From positions 16,158 through 80,157 of the forward strand of contig CAMVLO010000012.1 in NCBI GenBank assembly GCA_947168365.1: 64,000 nucleotides of DNA. The letters are read 5' to 3'. This document shows, one piece after another, positions 46,967 to 55,107 of the stretch. Made by a program: the position numbers and the translations under genes. The notes under the pieces are model-generated. The model was given only the letters and a program-made list of their open reading frames with translations, searched no databases and was not told the origin of the DNA. This DNA is from UBA3824 sp017541145 (GTDB taxonomy: Bacteria > Bacteroidota > Bacteroidia > Bacteroidales > UBA3824). Every line of letters begins with the position of its first letter. Position 1 is the stretch's first letter.

Positions 46967-48302
46967 TGTCTAATGATTTTTCGTTATATATTAACTCTTC
47001 AACTTCTTTTTCTGTTAGTTTTATAGGAATTTTCATGCCACGGTATTCGCGGTTGGCATAATCCATAATTTCGTCGTGATGAGCCTCAATTTCCGAAAAT
47101 AAATAAAACGGAAATTTTTGACCACAGATTTCAATTTCGTGATTTCCTACTGCAAAAAACTTTTCAACTATTAACATCACTTCATCGTCAATAATTAAAA
47201 GATAAGGATTCAAAAATTTTATTACTTTTTCAATCGGGTTTTTCTGAAACCTTTTAATTCTTTCTTTTTCGGACAATTGTGTGATATAATCTTTTTTCTC
47301 TCTCCAAAACAATTTTATGCTTAATTCATCATCCGAAAAAGCAGACATTGCAGCAAAATTCCCTTTTTTATAATCAATTTCTGCCTTAGGGCTGCCTGAA
47401 TACTCTAATATCAAAACCGTACAATAATAAGCACATTGATTAATATAAAAAGGTTCACTTTTGGATAGCGGTAAACAATTCAAATAATATGCAAACGCTC
47501 CTTTTCCGTCGGATAGTTTATAATAATCAAATTTCAATTGCTCTTCCGGTGAAATGTTGAATGAAAAAAATTCAAAATCGTCATCTGCCCATTTTGCCCA
47601 ATCGGAAATATAGTAATCTGCGATTTGCAATGTATCTGTTTCTGAGAATTTAATTGGTAGTTTCAGAATCTCATTCTGTGCTTTTTCTGGTAATTGAGAA
47701 ACTTTTACAGGATATTCAGGCTTTACAACACGAGCAATTGGCAATTTTCTCGAATAGGATTGCTTATAAACATAGAATGGAACTTTTCTAAACTCCATAT
47801 CATCAAAATTAATATACGTCTCGTAATTGCTTGGTATATAATAATCAATTATTCTTATATCTTCCAATGTTTTCAAAAGAAGATTGGATGGATTTTCAAT
47901 AAAATCAATATAATACAGACCTAAGTTTCGTGAAAGACACGTAACTTCTTTTTCGTTGTTTTTAGAAACGATTTCTTGGAAAAACACATTCTCATTTTCT
48001 GGGTTTATCTTAACAACAGAATAGCATAACAAATCGGTTGGTTCTCCTTTTTTATAAGATTTGTCATAAAACTCCAATGCTTGATTGTCTGTCAAATTTA
48101 ATTTTCGCACTGGAATTGATGTGTCCTTTTCAGTAAATGTATCAAATAAAAATTCAGAAATACAAGTTTGCGTATTGGATATATTTTCAGGTACAGGTCC
48201 ATTATCTTCAAACTCAATTATTGCTACCTCACCATTCTCATCGGCATAAAACCAAGCCGTTGACATCGAGTGCGTTGCGGGATATTCTTTTGTTGTTTTC
48301 AT
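46923..48302 (-). CDS. Unknown 459-aa partner of the radical SAM protein
   Basis: I do not recognise a named family. It has no signal peptide or membrane segment. The N-terminus (YPATHSMSTAWFYADENGEV, then AIIEFEDNGPVP) resembles the opening of several uncharacterised cytoplasmic proteins in which a 'W-F-x-D-x-x-G-x-V/A' strand is followed by an acidic Gly-Pro turn. The rest is mixed alpha/beta and rich in Tyr and Phe, ending in a Lys/Glu-rich helix. It overlaps the radical SAM gene by 44 bp, and homologues in other genomes could well stay linked to it. It may supply or bind the substrate (inference). Confidence 0.7.
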   Translation of the reverse strand: MKTTKEYPATHSMSTAWFYADENGEVAIIEFEDNGPVPENISNTQTCISEFLFDTFTEKDTSIPVRKLNLTDNQALEFYDKSYKKGEPTDLLCYSVVKINPENENVFFQEIVSKNNEKEVTCLSRNLGLYYIDFIENPSNLLLKTLEDIRIIDYYIPSNYETYINFDDMEFRKVPFYVYKQSYSRKLPIARVVKPEYPVKVSQLPEKAQNEILKLPIKFSETDTLQIADYYISDWAKWADDDFEFFSFNISPEEQLKFDYYKLSDGKGAFAYYLNCLPLSKSEPFYINQCAYYCTVLILEYSGSPKAEIDYKKGNFAAMSAFSDDELSIKLFWREKKDYITQLSEKERIKRFQKNPIEKVIKFLNPYLLIIDDEVMLIVEKFFAVGNHEIEICGQKFPFYLFSEIEAHHDEIMDYANREYRGMKIPIKLTEKEVEELIYNEKSLDNEIQKSKTSVDRPF

Positions 48303-48341
48303 AATTATTACTTCTTACAATTAATTGACAAAAGTCGCTCT

Positions 48342-48680
48342 TTATTTTTTCGACTTCAAATTCTCAAATGCTACAACATTGTTGCCAATAATCATAGCTA
48401 CTTTTTGACATCGTTCCATTTCAGCACAGTCGCCGCAAGTATCAAAACCTTTTTGTAATCCGCATCGACGAATTGTGCAAAAGCATTCGCAAAAGACTGT
48501 TTTTCTGCCATTTACACGACAACCGTCACAATTGATTTGCTCGGGATAAATCTCGATGTTGTTCAACTTCGACCAAAGGTCGGCTGTCTTTTGACGAAGT
48601 ACATCGTCGTTGTTTTGAGTAGCGATATAGGCGTCACACTTTTCACAGTCGAGACCGCAGAAAGCTATCATTTTGTTCAT
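48342..48680 (-). CDS. DUF3795 domain protein (cysteine-rich)
   Basis: The 112-aa product has ten or more cysteines in the DUF3795 order: FCGLDCEKCDAYIAT at the start, INCDGCRVNGRK in the middle, CECFCTIRRC and TCGDCAEMERC near the end. Such spacing suggests a metal or Fe-S site; no function is known. ATG at 48680 is preferred to a TTG two codons upstream. It lies 39 bp before the 459-aa gene and 2 bp after the small gene at 48683, so the whole run to 45104 may be one transcript. Confidence 0.88.
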   Translation of the reverse strand: MNKMIAFCGLDCEKCDAYIATQNNDDVLRQKTADLWSKLNNIEIYPEQINCDGCRVNGRKTVFCECFCTIRRCGLQKGFDTCGDCAEMERCQKVAMIIGNNVVAFENLKSKK

Positions 48681-48682
48681 AA

Positions 48683-48952
48683 TCAAATAATTTTCACATT
48701 TAAAAACACCTCATCCTCTCCTGCCCTATTCAACTTGATTTCGTTGTATTTTTCAACACTGAACGTTGACGAAATCTTATCATAAAAAACCGATACTTTT
48801 TCTTTTTCGATGTCAATTTGCAAAATATGATAGTCCTCAGCGAACTTTTTGTAATCGACAATAAAACCGAAGTTCCGCGAAATCACCTCAATTTCGTGGA
48901 GTACCTCAGTGCTTTTTTTCCGCGTGAATATGTTCCAAAAGTGACGTGTCAT
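48683..48952 (-). CDS. Small hypothetical protein
   Basis: An 89-aa frame beginning MTRHFWNIFTRKKSTEVLHE, with a strand-rich C-terminal half (DYHILQIDIEKEKVSVFYDK). ATG at 48952 is chosen over a frame extending to 48973. Not recognised. Its stop is 2 bp from the DUF3795 start, which supports it as a real first gene of the run. Confidence 0.55.
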   Translation of the reverse strand: MTRHFWNIFTRKKSTEVLHEIEVISRNFGFIVDYKKFAEDYHILQIDIEKEKVSVFYDKISSTFSVEKYNEIKLNRAGEDEVFLNVKII

Positions 48953-49081
48953 AACACAATCTTTTTGTTCCAAAAGTAAGTCTAATATTTAAGAAAAAAA
49001 AGCAAAAATGTATCAATTTCGAGAAAAAAAGTAAATACGTGGAACAGAGAAAATTGTTTTTAGATTATGAGAAACAATTAT

Positions 49082-49089
49082 TATATTTG
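49082..49089 (+). promoter_or_regulatory. -7 box of the antitoxin gene
   Basis: TATATTTG with TTTA 19 bp upstream (49059-49062), a near-consensus promoter, 24 bp before the ATG at 49113. A purine-rich AAAGGGA just before the ATG is a plausible ribosome site. Confidence 0.55.
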
Positions 49090-49112
49090 CCAAAAATAAA
49101 AAAGGGAAAAAA

Positions 49113-49370
49113 ATGACAGCCACACAATTAAATGCAGAATTGCTCCGTGAGTTGAGCACAATCGTTGATGACGAAATCCTAATGGAAAAAGTCTTAAAAT
49201 ATATCAAGAAACTCAAAGCTCCCAAAGCCGACCCGACACTGATGACAAAGGAAGAATTTTTTGCTTGTATCGACGAAGCTAAAAAACAATATGAAGAAGG
49301 CAAATACACAACACTTTTGCCAGGCGAATCTGTTACTGATATGTTAAAAAGGAAAGGATATGATATTTGA
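49113..49370 (+). CDS. Antitoxin of a YoeB/Txe-like toxin-antitoxin pair
   Basis: The 85-aa, helix-rich, charged protein (MTATQLNAELLRELSTIVDD at the start; MTKEEFFACIDEAKKQYEEG in the centre) is of the type that precedes YoeB/Txe-like toxins in Bacteroidota. It overlaps the toxin frame by 11 bp, the standard coupled layout. It looks complete. With the toxin cut short, it may persist as a repressor or as an antidote against related toxins. Confidence 0.75.
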   Translation: MTATQLNAELLRELSTIVDDEILMEKVLKYIKKLKAPKADPTLMTKEEFFACIDEAKKQYEEGKYTTLLPGESVTDMLKRKGYDI

Positions 49371-49545
49371 AATCAGATTTACTGACTTGGCTAACGATGG
49401 GCTAGTAAAACTTGCTAAATCCGAACCTCGATGTTTTCAAAAAGCATTAAGCCATATCGACGAACTCAAAGAGCATCCACGCATCGTCACAGGACATCCG
49501 GAACAACTATCGGGCGACCACACCGGACAATGGAGCCGTAAATAA
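49360..49545 (+). pseudogene. Truncated YoeB/Txe-family toxin
   Basis: The 61 residues match the first two thirds of a YoeB-type RNase: MIFEIRFTDLANDGLVKLAK, KALSHIDELKEHPRI and the conserved GHPEQLSGDHTGQWSR. In the family this continues with R-I-x3-HRLVY and the catalytic Arg, His and terminal aromatic residues. Here the frame ends K-stop directly after QWSR, and the DNA beyond is the 3' end of the opposing methylase gene. The toxin therefore lacks its active site and is almost certainly dead. Confidence 0.8.
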
Positions 49546-49769
49546 ATAACGCATTACATCAGCCAATCATCTCAAACAATTTTCCAACCATCTCCGCCTC
49601 ACTTGCATCTGCCTTTAATCCGTAGAGCGACAAAACCTCTTTGTCCAATTCTCTGTGCGCATTGGCGAGGTCAGTGAACAACAAGTCAAGATTTTCGCCG
49701 TAAAGGTCAGCAAGCGACGCGCCCTGAGAAAGATATTTTTCACGAATGTCGAGGATTTTTTGCCCGCAG

Positions 49770-49797
49770 GTAGAGACGGTGTGCACACCGTCTCTAC
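49770..49797. repeat. 28-bp perfect palindrome, copy 1
   Basis: Half-site GTAGAGACGGTGTG followed by its exact reverse complement. On the coding (minus) strand it is read as RDGVHTVST between GGGC and CGQK. Identical to the copy at 50491. Confidence 0.95.
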
Positions 49798-50490
49798 AAC
49801 CGCCGCCACATTCAGGCCACGGAAAATTGTTATATACAATGTCCTTGCTGTAACGGTAACGGCTTTCCAATCGTCCCGCCACAACTCGAATCCACGCATT
49901 ATGAATTATCGAGGTAAGAATGCCAAATTCGTAGAGGGTGGCGTTGGGGATGATTTGAACAAGGTTTGAAGCAATTATATCCTTGTGCATAAATCCAATT
50001 GGAATGTATTTCCTTTTTTCAGATGACACACAAGGTACAAGCAAATAATCGCTATTAGGTTGTGCTATCTGACAAAAAAGTGTCGGTGTTTTCGCAAATC
50101 GTCTTGTAGCCTCAGCCTTACTAGATAATCTAAATTCTTTAACTTGTTTTACACGTTCAGTAACCAATGAAGATTTCGCAATTTCCATTGGATTAGCATC
50201 TAAGAGCCATAAACAATAACGTTGTTTATTATTTATAAATTCTTCGGCACCAATGTATTTACGAATCCATTGTTTTGAAATTGGTTCCATTGTTTCAAAC
50301 TCGTATTTTTGTTCGGGCATGATTACAAATGCACCTCCATCGCGTGGCATACTTCCGAAATACATTTCAGGCACATCTCCAATTGGATTGTTGCGACTTT
50401 CAACAAAAACATTTGGTCCGTCGAGAAGATATGCGTTGATATTTTTTGCGGTTTCGATTGTGCCATCGGCATTGTAGATGCGGCGGGTTG

Positions 50491-50518
50491 GTAGAGACGG
50501 TGTGCACACCGTCTCTAC
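50491..50518. repeat. 28-bp perfect palindrome, copy 2
   Basis: Same 28 bp as 49770-49797, here read in a different frame as VETVCTPSL between AG and PTRRI. The immediate flanks (GGTTG before and CAACC shortly after) are also partly inverted. Confidence 0.95.
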
Positions 50519-51712
50519 ACCGGCAACCGAAAATCCGACAATCACACAATGCACGTGCGCCATTCCCATAGAATCGCTTTCCCAACGGAATGTGCGGTAG
50601 GCAAAATCTATCGTTAAACCGCCTTCCATCAATGGTTTCCAAAGGTTGGCTACCTGTTCGCCTTGACAAATAGAATTGGTGGAAACAAAGGCGCAGCGGA
50701 TCTTGTGATTTAGTTTTATGAAATCAAAAGACTTTTTATACCAACAGCATACATAATCCATTTTTCCTGCATTCTTCCATTTTTCACCCAAACAATCTAT
50801 CATATCTTTCTTTTGTTCGCGTGATTGTTGCATTGCGCCCACAAACGGCGGATTTCCGACAATATAATTCAATTCTGACGGGTTTACATAATTCTCCCAA
50901 TTGATTCGTAAAGCGTTGACTTTGTGGATAGTGTCGATATTGCAGAGCGGCAATTCGGCAATGTTTTCACCGAGGATTTGCTGCGTTTCGTGGAGCATTT
51001 GGTTTTGCGCAATCCACAGCGCGGTCTTGGCGGTATCAACGGCAAAATCGTTGATTTCAAAACCGTAAAACTGCGACAGGGATACCTTGATGGGGTTTTC
51101 GTTCAATGAAAATCCCGCCGTGTGCAATTCGTACAGGATTTTGTTTTCCAAACGTCTCAGTTCCATAAAACAATACGTCAGGAAATTGCCCGAGCCACAC
51201 GCCGGGTCGAGGATTTTTAGCGATGCCAAGTCGTTTTGAAGTGCGAACAATGCGTCGCGTTTGCCATTAAGGTCGGGAATACGAATTGCATCTTCAAGTC
51301 GTTGGCGGAATCTATTAAGAAACAACGGAGCGAGAGCCTTGTCGATGTTATCGGTGGTGGTATAATGCATACCGCCTTCACGACGATCTTTTGACGAAAG
51401 TGTACTTTCAAACATCGCTCCGAATATTGCAGGATTTATCGGACTCCAATCAAAACCAAGCGAAAACTTTTGCGTAATTTTGAAAGCAATATTTTCAGAA
51501 AACTTTGGCAACTGTGTTTCGTTGGCAAAAAGACCTCCATTGGTGTATGGAAATTCATTGAGACCTTTTTCTTCGGGATCACGTTTTTTTGTAGGAGTAT
51601 TAAGCACTTTCCCCAAAAAAATTTTATTGAATTTGCTGATAAAATGAAAACAACTGAAAGAAATATTTCAGACAAAATCATTAAATCAGCAAATTTCTAC
51701 ACAACATAAAAA

Positions 51713-52792
51713 CTATTCCCCATTCATAAACCTGTCGCCTCTTAATTGACGGATACGCTTGTGGGCATAGTTAAGCGCAACGCTATCATCGGAGAGGTCT
51801 ACAAATTGACTGAGATATTCCATCTCTTTTCGGGTATTTTTTAGCATCTTATAACATGTACTTATTCTGTATGACAGAGCAGCATCTATACCGGTTAAAT
51901 CTTTGATTTTTAGATAATAATCGAGAGCCTTACGCCAATTTTTGTATTCGTAATATTCCGCCATACTGTAATATATGATTTTCAAAGACTTAGAACTGGG
52001 CTGCATTAAATTAACTGCACGGTTAAGATTCTGAGAGCCTGCAAATTTCAACGAATCAATTTTCATCTGCACAAGTCCTAACTGCATAAGCACGTTTGGA
52101 TTTTGGTTGAGAGTTAATTCATTAGCAATAGTCAGATTTTCAAGAGCTTTTTTATATTGTCCGACGTACTTTGCAGCAAAGCCAAGAAAATAATAATTGA
52201 AAGGCGAAACTCCTCCGGCGGCAATCACTCTTTCGTATTCTCCAATTGCAAAATCGTAATTTCCGTTGTACAAATATGCCTTTGCTTTCAACTCGTTGAT
52301 ACTAAGATTTGTAGAATCGATTTCGCAATATTTTGAAAGGCAATCTAATGCTACACTGATGCTATCCATACTCATAAGATTTTGAGCGATATTAAGCGTA
52401 TTAGTTTGATTAAGAGGATTTTTATTGAATAACATCCTTTGATAAACAAGTTGTTTTTCGGGTTCGGCACCGGCATTTTTAAGACTTCGAGTAAGAAGAA
52501 AAAGATCGCTTTCAAGCGTGTCGGGACTGAGTACCGAAAAACAGATATCGGAACATCTCTTGTAATAACCTCTGTAGAAATAACATACAGCAAGGTTGCG
52601 TTGCAACGTATCGCTCGGACGGATATTTGACGCCATTTCCAAATATCGTGTTGCATTAAAATAATCAGTTTTTTCGATACTACTTTTTGCAGCTGAATAC
52701 AATGATTTCCAATCTGTTGTATCAACTTCTTGTTGAGCTTTGGCAGAAAAAGTCATCACTGCCAAAAGTGATAATAAAATAGTGTGTTTCAT
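51713..52792 (-). CDS. Exported TPR-repeat protein
   Basis: The 359-aa precursor has a signal peptide (MKHTILLSLLAVMTFSAKAQ) and then tetratricopeptide-type helix pairs across nearly all of the mature part: YFNATRYLEMASNIRPSDTL, AVCYFYRGYYKRC, AKAYLYNGNYDFAIGEYERV, AKYVGQYKKALENLTIANEL and AEYYEYKNWRKALDYYLKI. TPR arrays mount protein contacts, here in the periplasm. Partner unknown. Monocistronic, converging with the truncated region downstream. Confidence 0.85.
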   Translation of the reverse strand: MKHTILLSLLAVMTFSAKAQQEVDTTDWKSLYSAAKSSIEKTDYFNATRYLEMASNIRPSDTLQRNLAVCYFYRGYYKRCSDICFSVLSPDTLESDLFLLTRSLKNAGAEPEKQLVYQRMLFNKNPLNQTNTLNIAQNLMSMDSISVALDCLSKYCEIDSTNLSINELKAKAYLYNGNYDFAIGEYERVIAAGGVSPFNYYFLGFAAKYVGQYKKALENLTIANELTLNQNPNVLMQLGLVQMKIDSLKFAGSQNLNRAVNLMQPSSKSLKIIYYSMAEYYEYKNWRKALDYYLKIKDLTGIDAALSYRISTCYKMLKNTRKEMEYLSQFVDLSDDSVALNYAHKRIRQLRGDRFMNGE

Positions 52793-52923
52793 ACTTTAAT
52801 AATTTAATTTTCGACAAATATAATGATAATTATGTGTAATTACAAAAATAATTCAACAACAATTCAATAAAAAAAATAAAGCAAATTATAAAAAACATTG
52901 AAGTTTCAACTTAACTAAAAAAT

Positions 52924-52955
52924 TTTGACAATTTCAAGTTTTTATATTACATTTG
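52924..52955 (+). promoter_or_regulatory. Promoter of the NADAR gene
   Basis: TTTG at 52924-52927, a 20-bp spacer, then TACATTTG at 52948-52955, 30 bp before the ATG at 52986. Confidence 0.7.
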
Positions 52956-52985
52956 CATAAAACAAACTACTAAATTCCAATTTTT

Positions 52986-53531
52986 ATGAAATACACATTA
53001 AAACAAATTATTGACCGATACAATAGCGGTGAAAAAATCGATTACGTGATGTTTTGGGAAAATTTAGAAGATCCCGGAAAAGTTACAAAATCGTGTTTAA
53101 GCAATTGGTACGAATGCAGTTTTTATGTCGGCGGTACAAAATTTTTCACCACCGAACAGTACATGATGGCTCAAAAGGCTTTGCTTTTCGGTGACAAAAC
53201 AATTTACGACGAAATTATGAAAGCTCATGATCCGAAAACTTTTAAATCTCTCGGCAAAGAGGTAAGACATTTTAACCCGACATTTTGGGACGAAAACAAA
53301 TGTAGAATTGTTTTTGAAGGTAATCTTGCCAAATTCTCTCAAAATCCTAAATTGAAGGAATTTATACTTTCCACCAAAGACGCGGTACTTGTTGAGGCTT
53401 CTCCGCTGGACAAGATTTGGGGCATCGGTCTGAATCGCGAAAACAAAGATTCTCAAAATCCGAACCTTTGGAAAGGCGAAAACAATCTCGGTTTTACACT
53501 TATGGAAGTTAGAGATGCGATAAAAAGCTGA
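52986..53531 (+). CDS. NADAR family protein (YbiA-like)
   Basis: The 181-aa protein matches the NADAR/DUF1768 family, including E. coli YbiA: LSNWYECSFYVGGTKFFTTE, QYMMAQKALLFGD, KSLGKEVRHFNPTFWDENKC, and the ending DKIWGIGLNRENKD...NLLG-type block (here WKGENNLGFTLMEVRD). Family members are N-glycosidases linked to removal of ADP-ribose adducts or of riboflavin-pathway intermediates. Length is standard. No linked TA or ADP-ribosyltransferase gene is adjacent, so a metabolic housekeeping role is more likely than defence. Confidence 0.9.
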   Translation: MKYTLKQIIDRYNSGEKIDYVMFWENLEDPGKVTKSCLSNWYECSFYVGGTKFFTTEQYMMAQKALLFGDKTIYDEIMKAHDPKTFKSLGKEVRHFNPTFWDENKCRIVFEGNLAKFSQNPKLKEFILSTKDAVLVEASPLDKIWGIGLNRENKDSQNPNLWKGENNLGFTLMEVRDAIKS

Positions 53532-53642
53532 AATTTTCAGATTTTTTCATCTACAATCTAAAAAATTAACAAAAAAATGTTTAAACAAATTAAACCATTC
53601 GTAGTTTTATCATTCTAATACATGAAAACAAAATAAATAAAC

Positions 53643-54269
53643 ATGTATAGAAAAATAATTTTTGGTGCTGCACTTGCACTTATGACATTTTCCGGATGCA
53701 ACACTGAATGTTGCAAAAACAATTCTAACGTGTCATCAACTTCATTCGACGAGGTTTTGATGTCACGAAGAAGCATCCGCAATTACGATTCTACAAAATC
53801 AATTTCAGAAGCCGAAGTTCGCGAACTCTTGAAATCTGTTCAAGAAGCTCCGTCGTGGGCAAATCAACAGCCAACAAAATATTATGTTGCAATGAGTAGC
53901 GAGAAACTTGCTGAAGTTCAGAATCTTGTAGGTCGCAACAAGGAACGTATCATGGGCGCACCTGTGCTAATTGTTTCAACATTTGAAAAAGGTAAATCAG
54001 GATTTTTTCAAGGTAACGCAGCCAACGAAATCGGCGACGGCTGGGGAGCTTACGACAACGGCTTGAGCAACTGCTATTTGATTTTGAAAGCCAGAGCCAT
54101 GGGTTTTGATACTTTGATTATGGGAATGAGAGAATCGGATTCTCTGAGAAATGTTTTCCAAATTCCTGAAAACGAAACTGTTATGGCTGTAATTTCGTTG
54201 GGATACAGAGCCGGTGAACCTGCTCAACCTCAACACAGACCTTTTGACGAAATTGTGAAAATATTTTAA
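53643..54269 (+). CDS. Nitroreductase-family lipoprotein
   Basis: The 208-aa precursor has a lipobox (LALMTFSGCNTEC, Cys19) and then a nitroreductase-like FMN domain: MSRRSIRNYDSTKSISEAEV (the FMN-binding RRSIRxY), EAPSWANQQPTKYYVAMSSE and LKARAMGFDTLIMGMRESDS. The family usually is cytoplasmic; a lipid-anchored exported form needs FMN in the periplasm or a changed cofactor use. Reaction unknown. Stand-alone gene. Confidence 0.85.
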   Translation: MYRKIIFGAALALMTFSGCNTECCKNNSNVSSTSFDEVLMSRRSIRNYDSTKSISEAEVRELLKSVQEAPSWANQQPTKYYVAMSSEKLAEVQNLVGRNKERIMGAPVLIVSTFEKGKSGFFQGNAANEIGDGWGAYDNGLSNCYLILKARAMGFDTLIMGMRESDSLRNVFQIPENETVMAVISLGYRAGEPAQPQHRPFDEIVKIF

Positions 54270-54318
54270 AACCTAATTATAAGAATAACAATTTTATTTA
54301 ACAGAACGTTTACTAAAA

Positions 54319-54384
54319 ATCCCGGTTGGAAAACTCTTGAAAAAACAACGATGTAACTGCTTTTTAAGTGCTATCCGCCGGGAT
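54319..54384 (-). terminator. Possible terminator of the deaminase gene
   Basis: ATCCCGG (54319-54325) and CCGGGAT (54378-54384) can pair across a long loop, with a T run beyond on the minus strand. Weak support. Confidence 0.35.
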
Positions 54385-54398
54385 AATTATAAAAAAAA

Positions 54399-54863
54399 TT
54401 AATAACGGATTTTATTGTCGTAATTGTTCCAAACGCTGAAAACTTCCCTACCCTGCTCTCTCAACGCATTGAAAGACGGAATTTTACGGTCTTTAGGATC
54501 GAGATCCAATTCTTTGTAAATAAAATCATCGTCAAAACCGCCCCAAGCAGCATCTTTTCTGTTGGCTGCAAAATAAATAGTTTTGATATGCGCCCAATAA
54601 ATCGCGCTCAGGCACATCGGGCAAGGCTCACTCGAACAATAAATATCGCAACCGTCAAGCATAAATGTACCGAGTTTTTTACAAGCCTGACGAATACAAT
54701 TTACTTCAGCATGAGCAGTAGGATCGTTATCAAGTGTTACCGAATTGGAAGTTTCGGCTATAATTTTTCCATCTTTTACAATCACCGCACCAAACGGACC
54801 GCCGCCGTTTTCAATACTCTTGCGGGCAAGTGAAACCGCTTTGGATAAAAATTCTTCGTTCAT
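54399..54863 (-). CDS. guaD: Guanine deaminase-like nucleoside/nucleobase deaminase
   Basis: The 154-aa enzyme belongs to the cytidine-deaminase-like fold with the zinc motif H51-A-E53 (TAHAEVNCIRQA) and C81-x2-C84 (SSEPCPMCLSA). The C-terminal WGGFDDDFIYKELDLDPKDR resembles the tail of Bacillus GuaD, a domain-swapped guanine deaminase that converts guanine to xanthine and ammonia, rather than tRNA adenosine deaminase TadA. Length agrees with GuaD. A consensus minus-strand promoter lies just upstream. Substrate preference is inferred. Confidence 0.85.
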   Translation of the reverse strand: MNEEFLSKAVSLARKSIENGGGPFGAVIVKDGKIIAETSNSVTLDNDPTAHAEVNCIRQACKKLGTFMLDGCDIYCSSEPCPMCLSAIYWAHIKTIYFAANRKDAAWGGFDDDFIYKELDLDPKDRKIPSFNALREQGREVFSVWNNYDNKIRY

Positions 54864-54890
54864 GATATTTTTATTTTTTAAGTTATGCTA

Positions 54891-54921
54891 CAAAAATAAG
54901 AATCTATCCACAATGCACAAA
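54891..54921 (-). promoter_or_regulatory. Promoter of the guanine deaminase-like gene
   Basis: On the minus strand TTTG (54918-54921), 19 bp, then TATTTTTG (54891-54898), 27 bp before the ATG at 54863. Good consensus. Confidence 0.7.
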
Positions 54922-55074
54922 TTTTTTTTTAACACGTTTACTTCACTACGGATACCTCAATAAAAGTCAAGAAGTTAACTAAAAATAAAATCCCCAAAAA
55001 TTACAATCATAAAATCCGCCGAAAAGACTTATTGCAATTTTAATAAAACAATTTTCTATCCTATAACTTTTTTA

Positions 55075-55082
55075 TAATTTTG
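55075..55082 (+). promoter_or_regulatory. -7 box of the multidomain LuxR gene
   Basis: TAATTTTG, 25 bp before the ATG at 55108; TTTT lies at the -33 spacing. Confidence 0.45.
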
Positions 55083-55107
55083 CAACGAGAATAAAAATAC
55101 TAACTAT

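Larger units (their letters stand above)
49559..51616 (-). pseudogene. Amino-truncated MmeI-like DNA adenine methyltransferase
   Basis: The 685-codon frame matches the middle and end of class I N6-adenine methyltransferase/type IIG (MmeI-like) proteins: YTNGGLFANE, FGAMFESTLSSKDRREGGMH, motif I LDPACGSGNFLTYCFMELRR and motif IV NPPFVGAMQQ, then a target-recognition region. Family members usually have another 200-300 residues (nuclease and connector) before VLNTPTKKRDP. Upstream here only about 22 more in-frame codons exist before a stop, and the only available start is a TTG at 51616, so the N-terminus is lost. Two 28-bp palindromes interrupt the coding part in frame. Methylation might survive if the fragment is expressed, but cleavage is unlikely. 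Confidence 0.75.

Noticed and set aside
51470..51709. 79-codon plus-strand frame at the methylase 5' end
   Set aside because: Antisense to the methylase coding region and without recognisable features.
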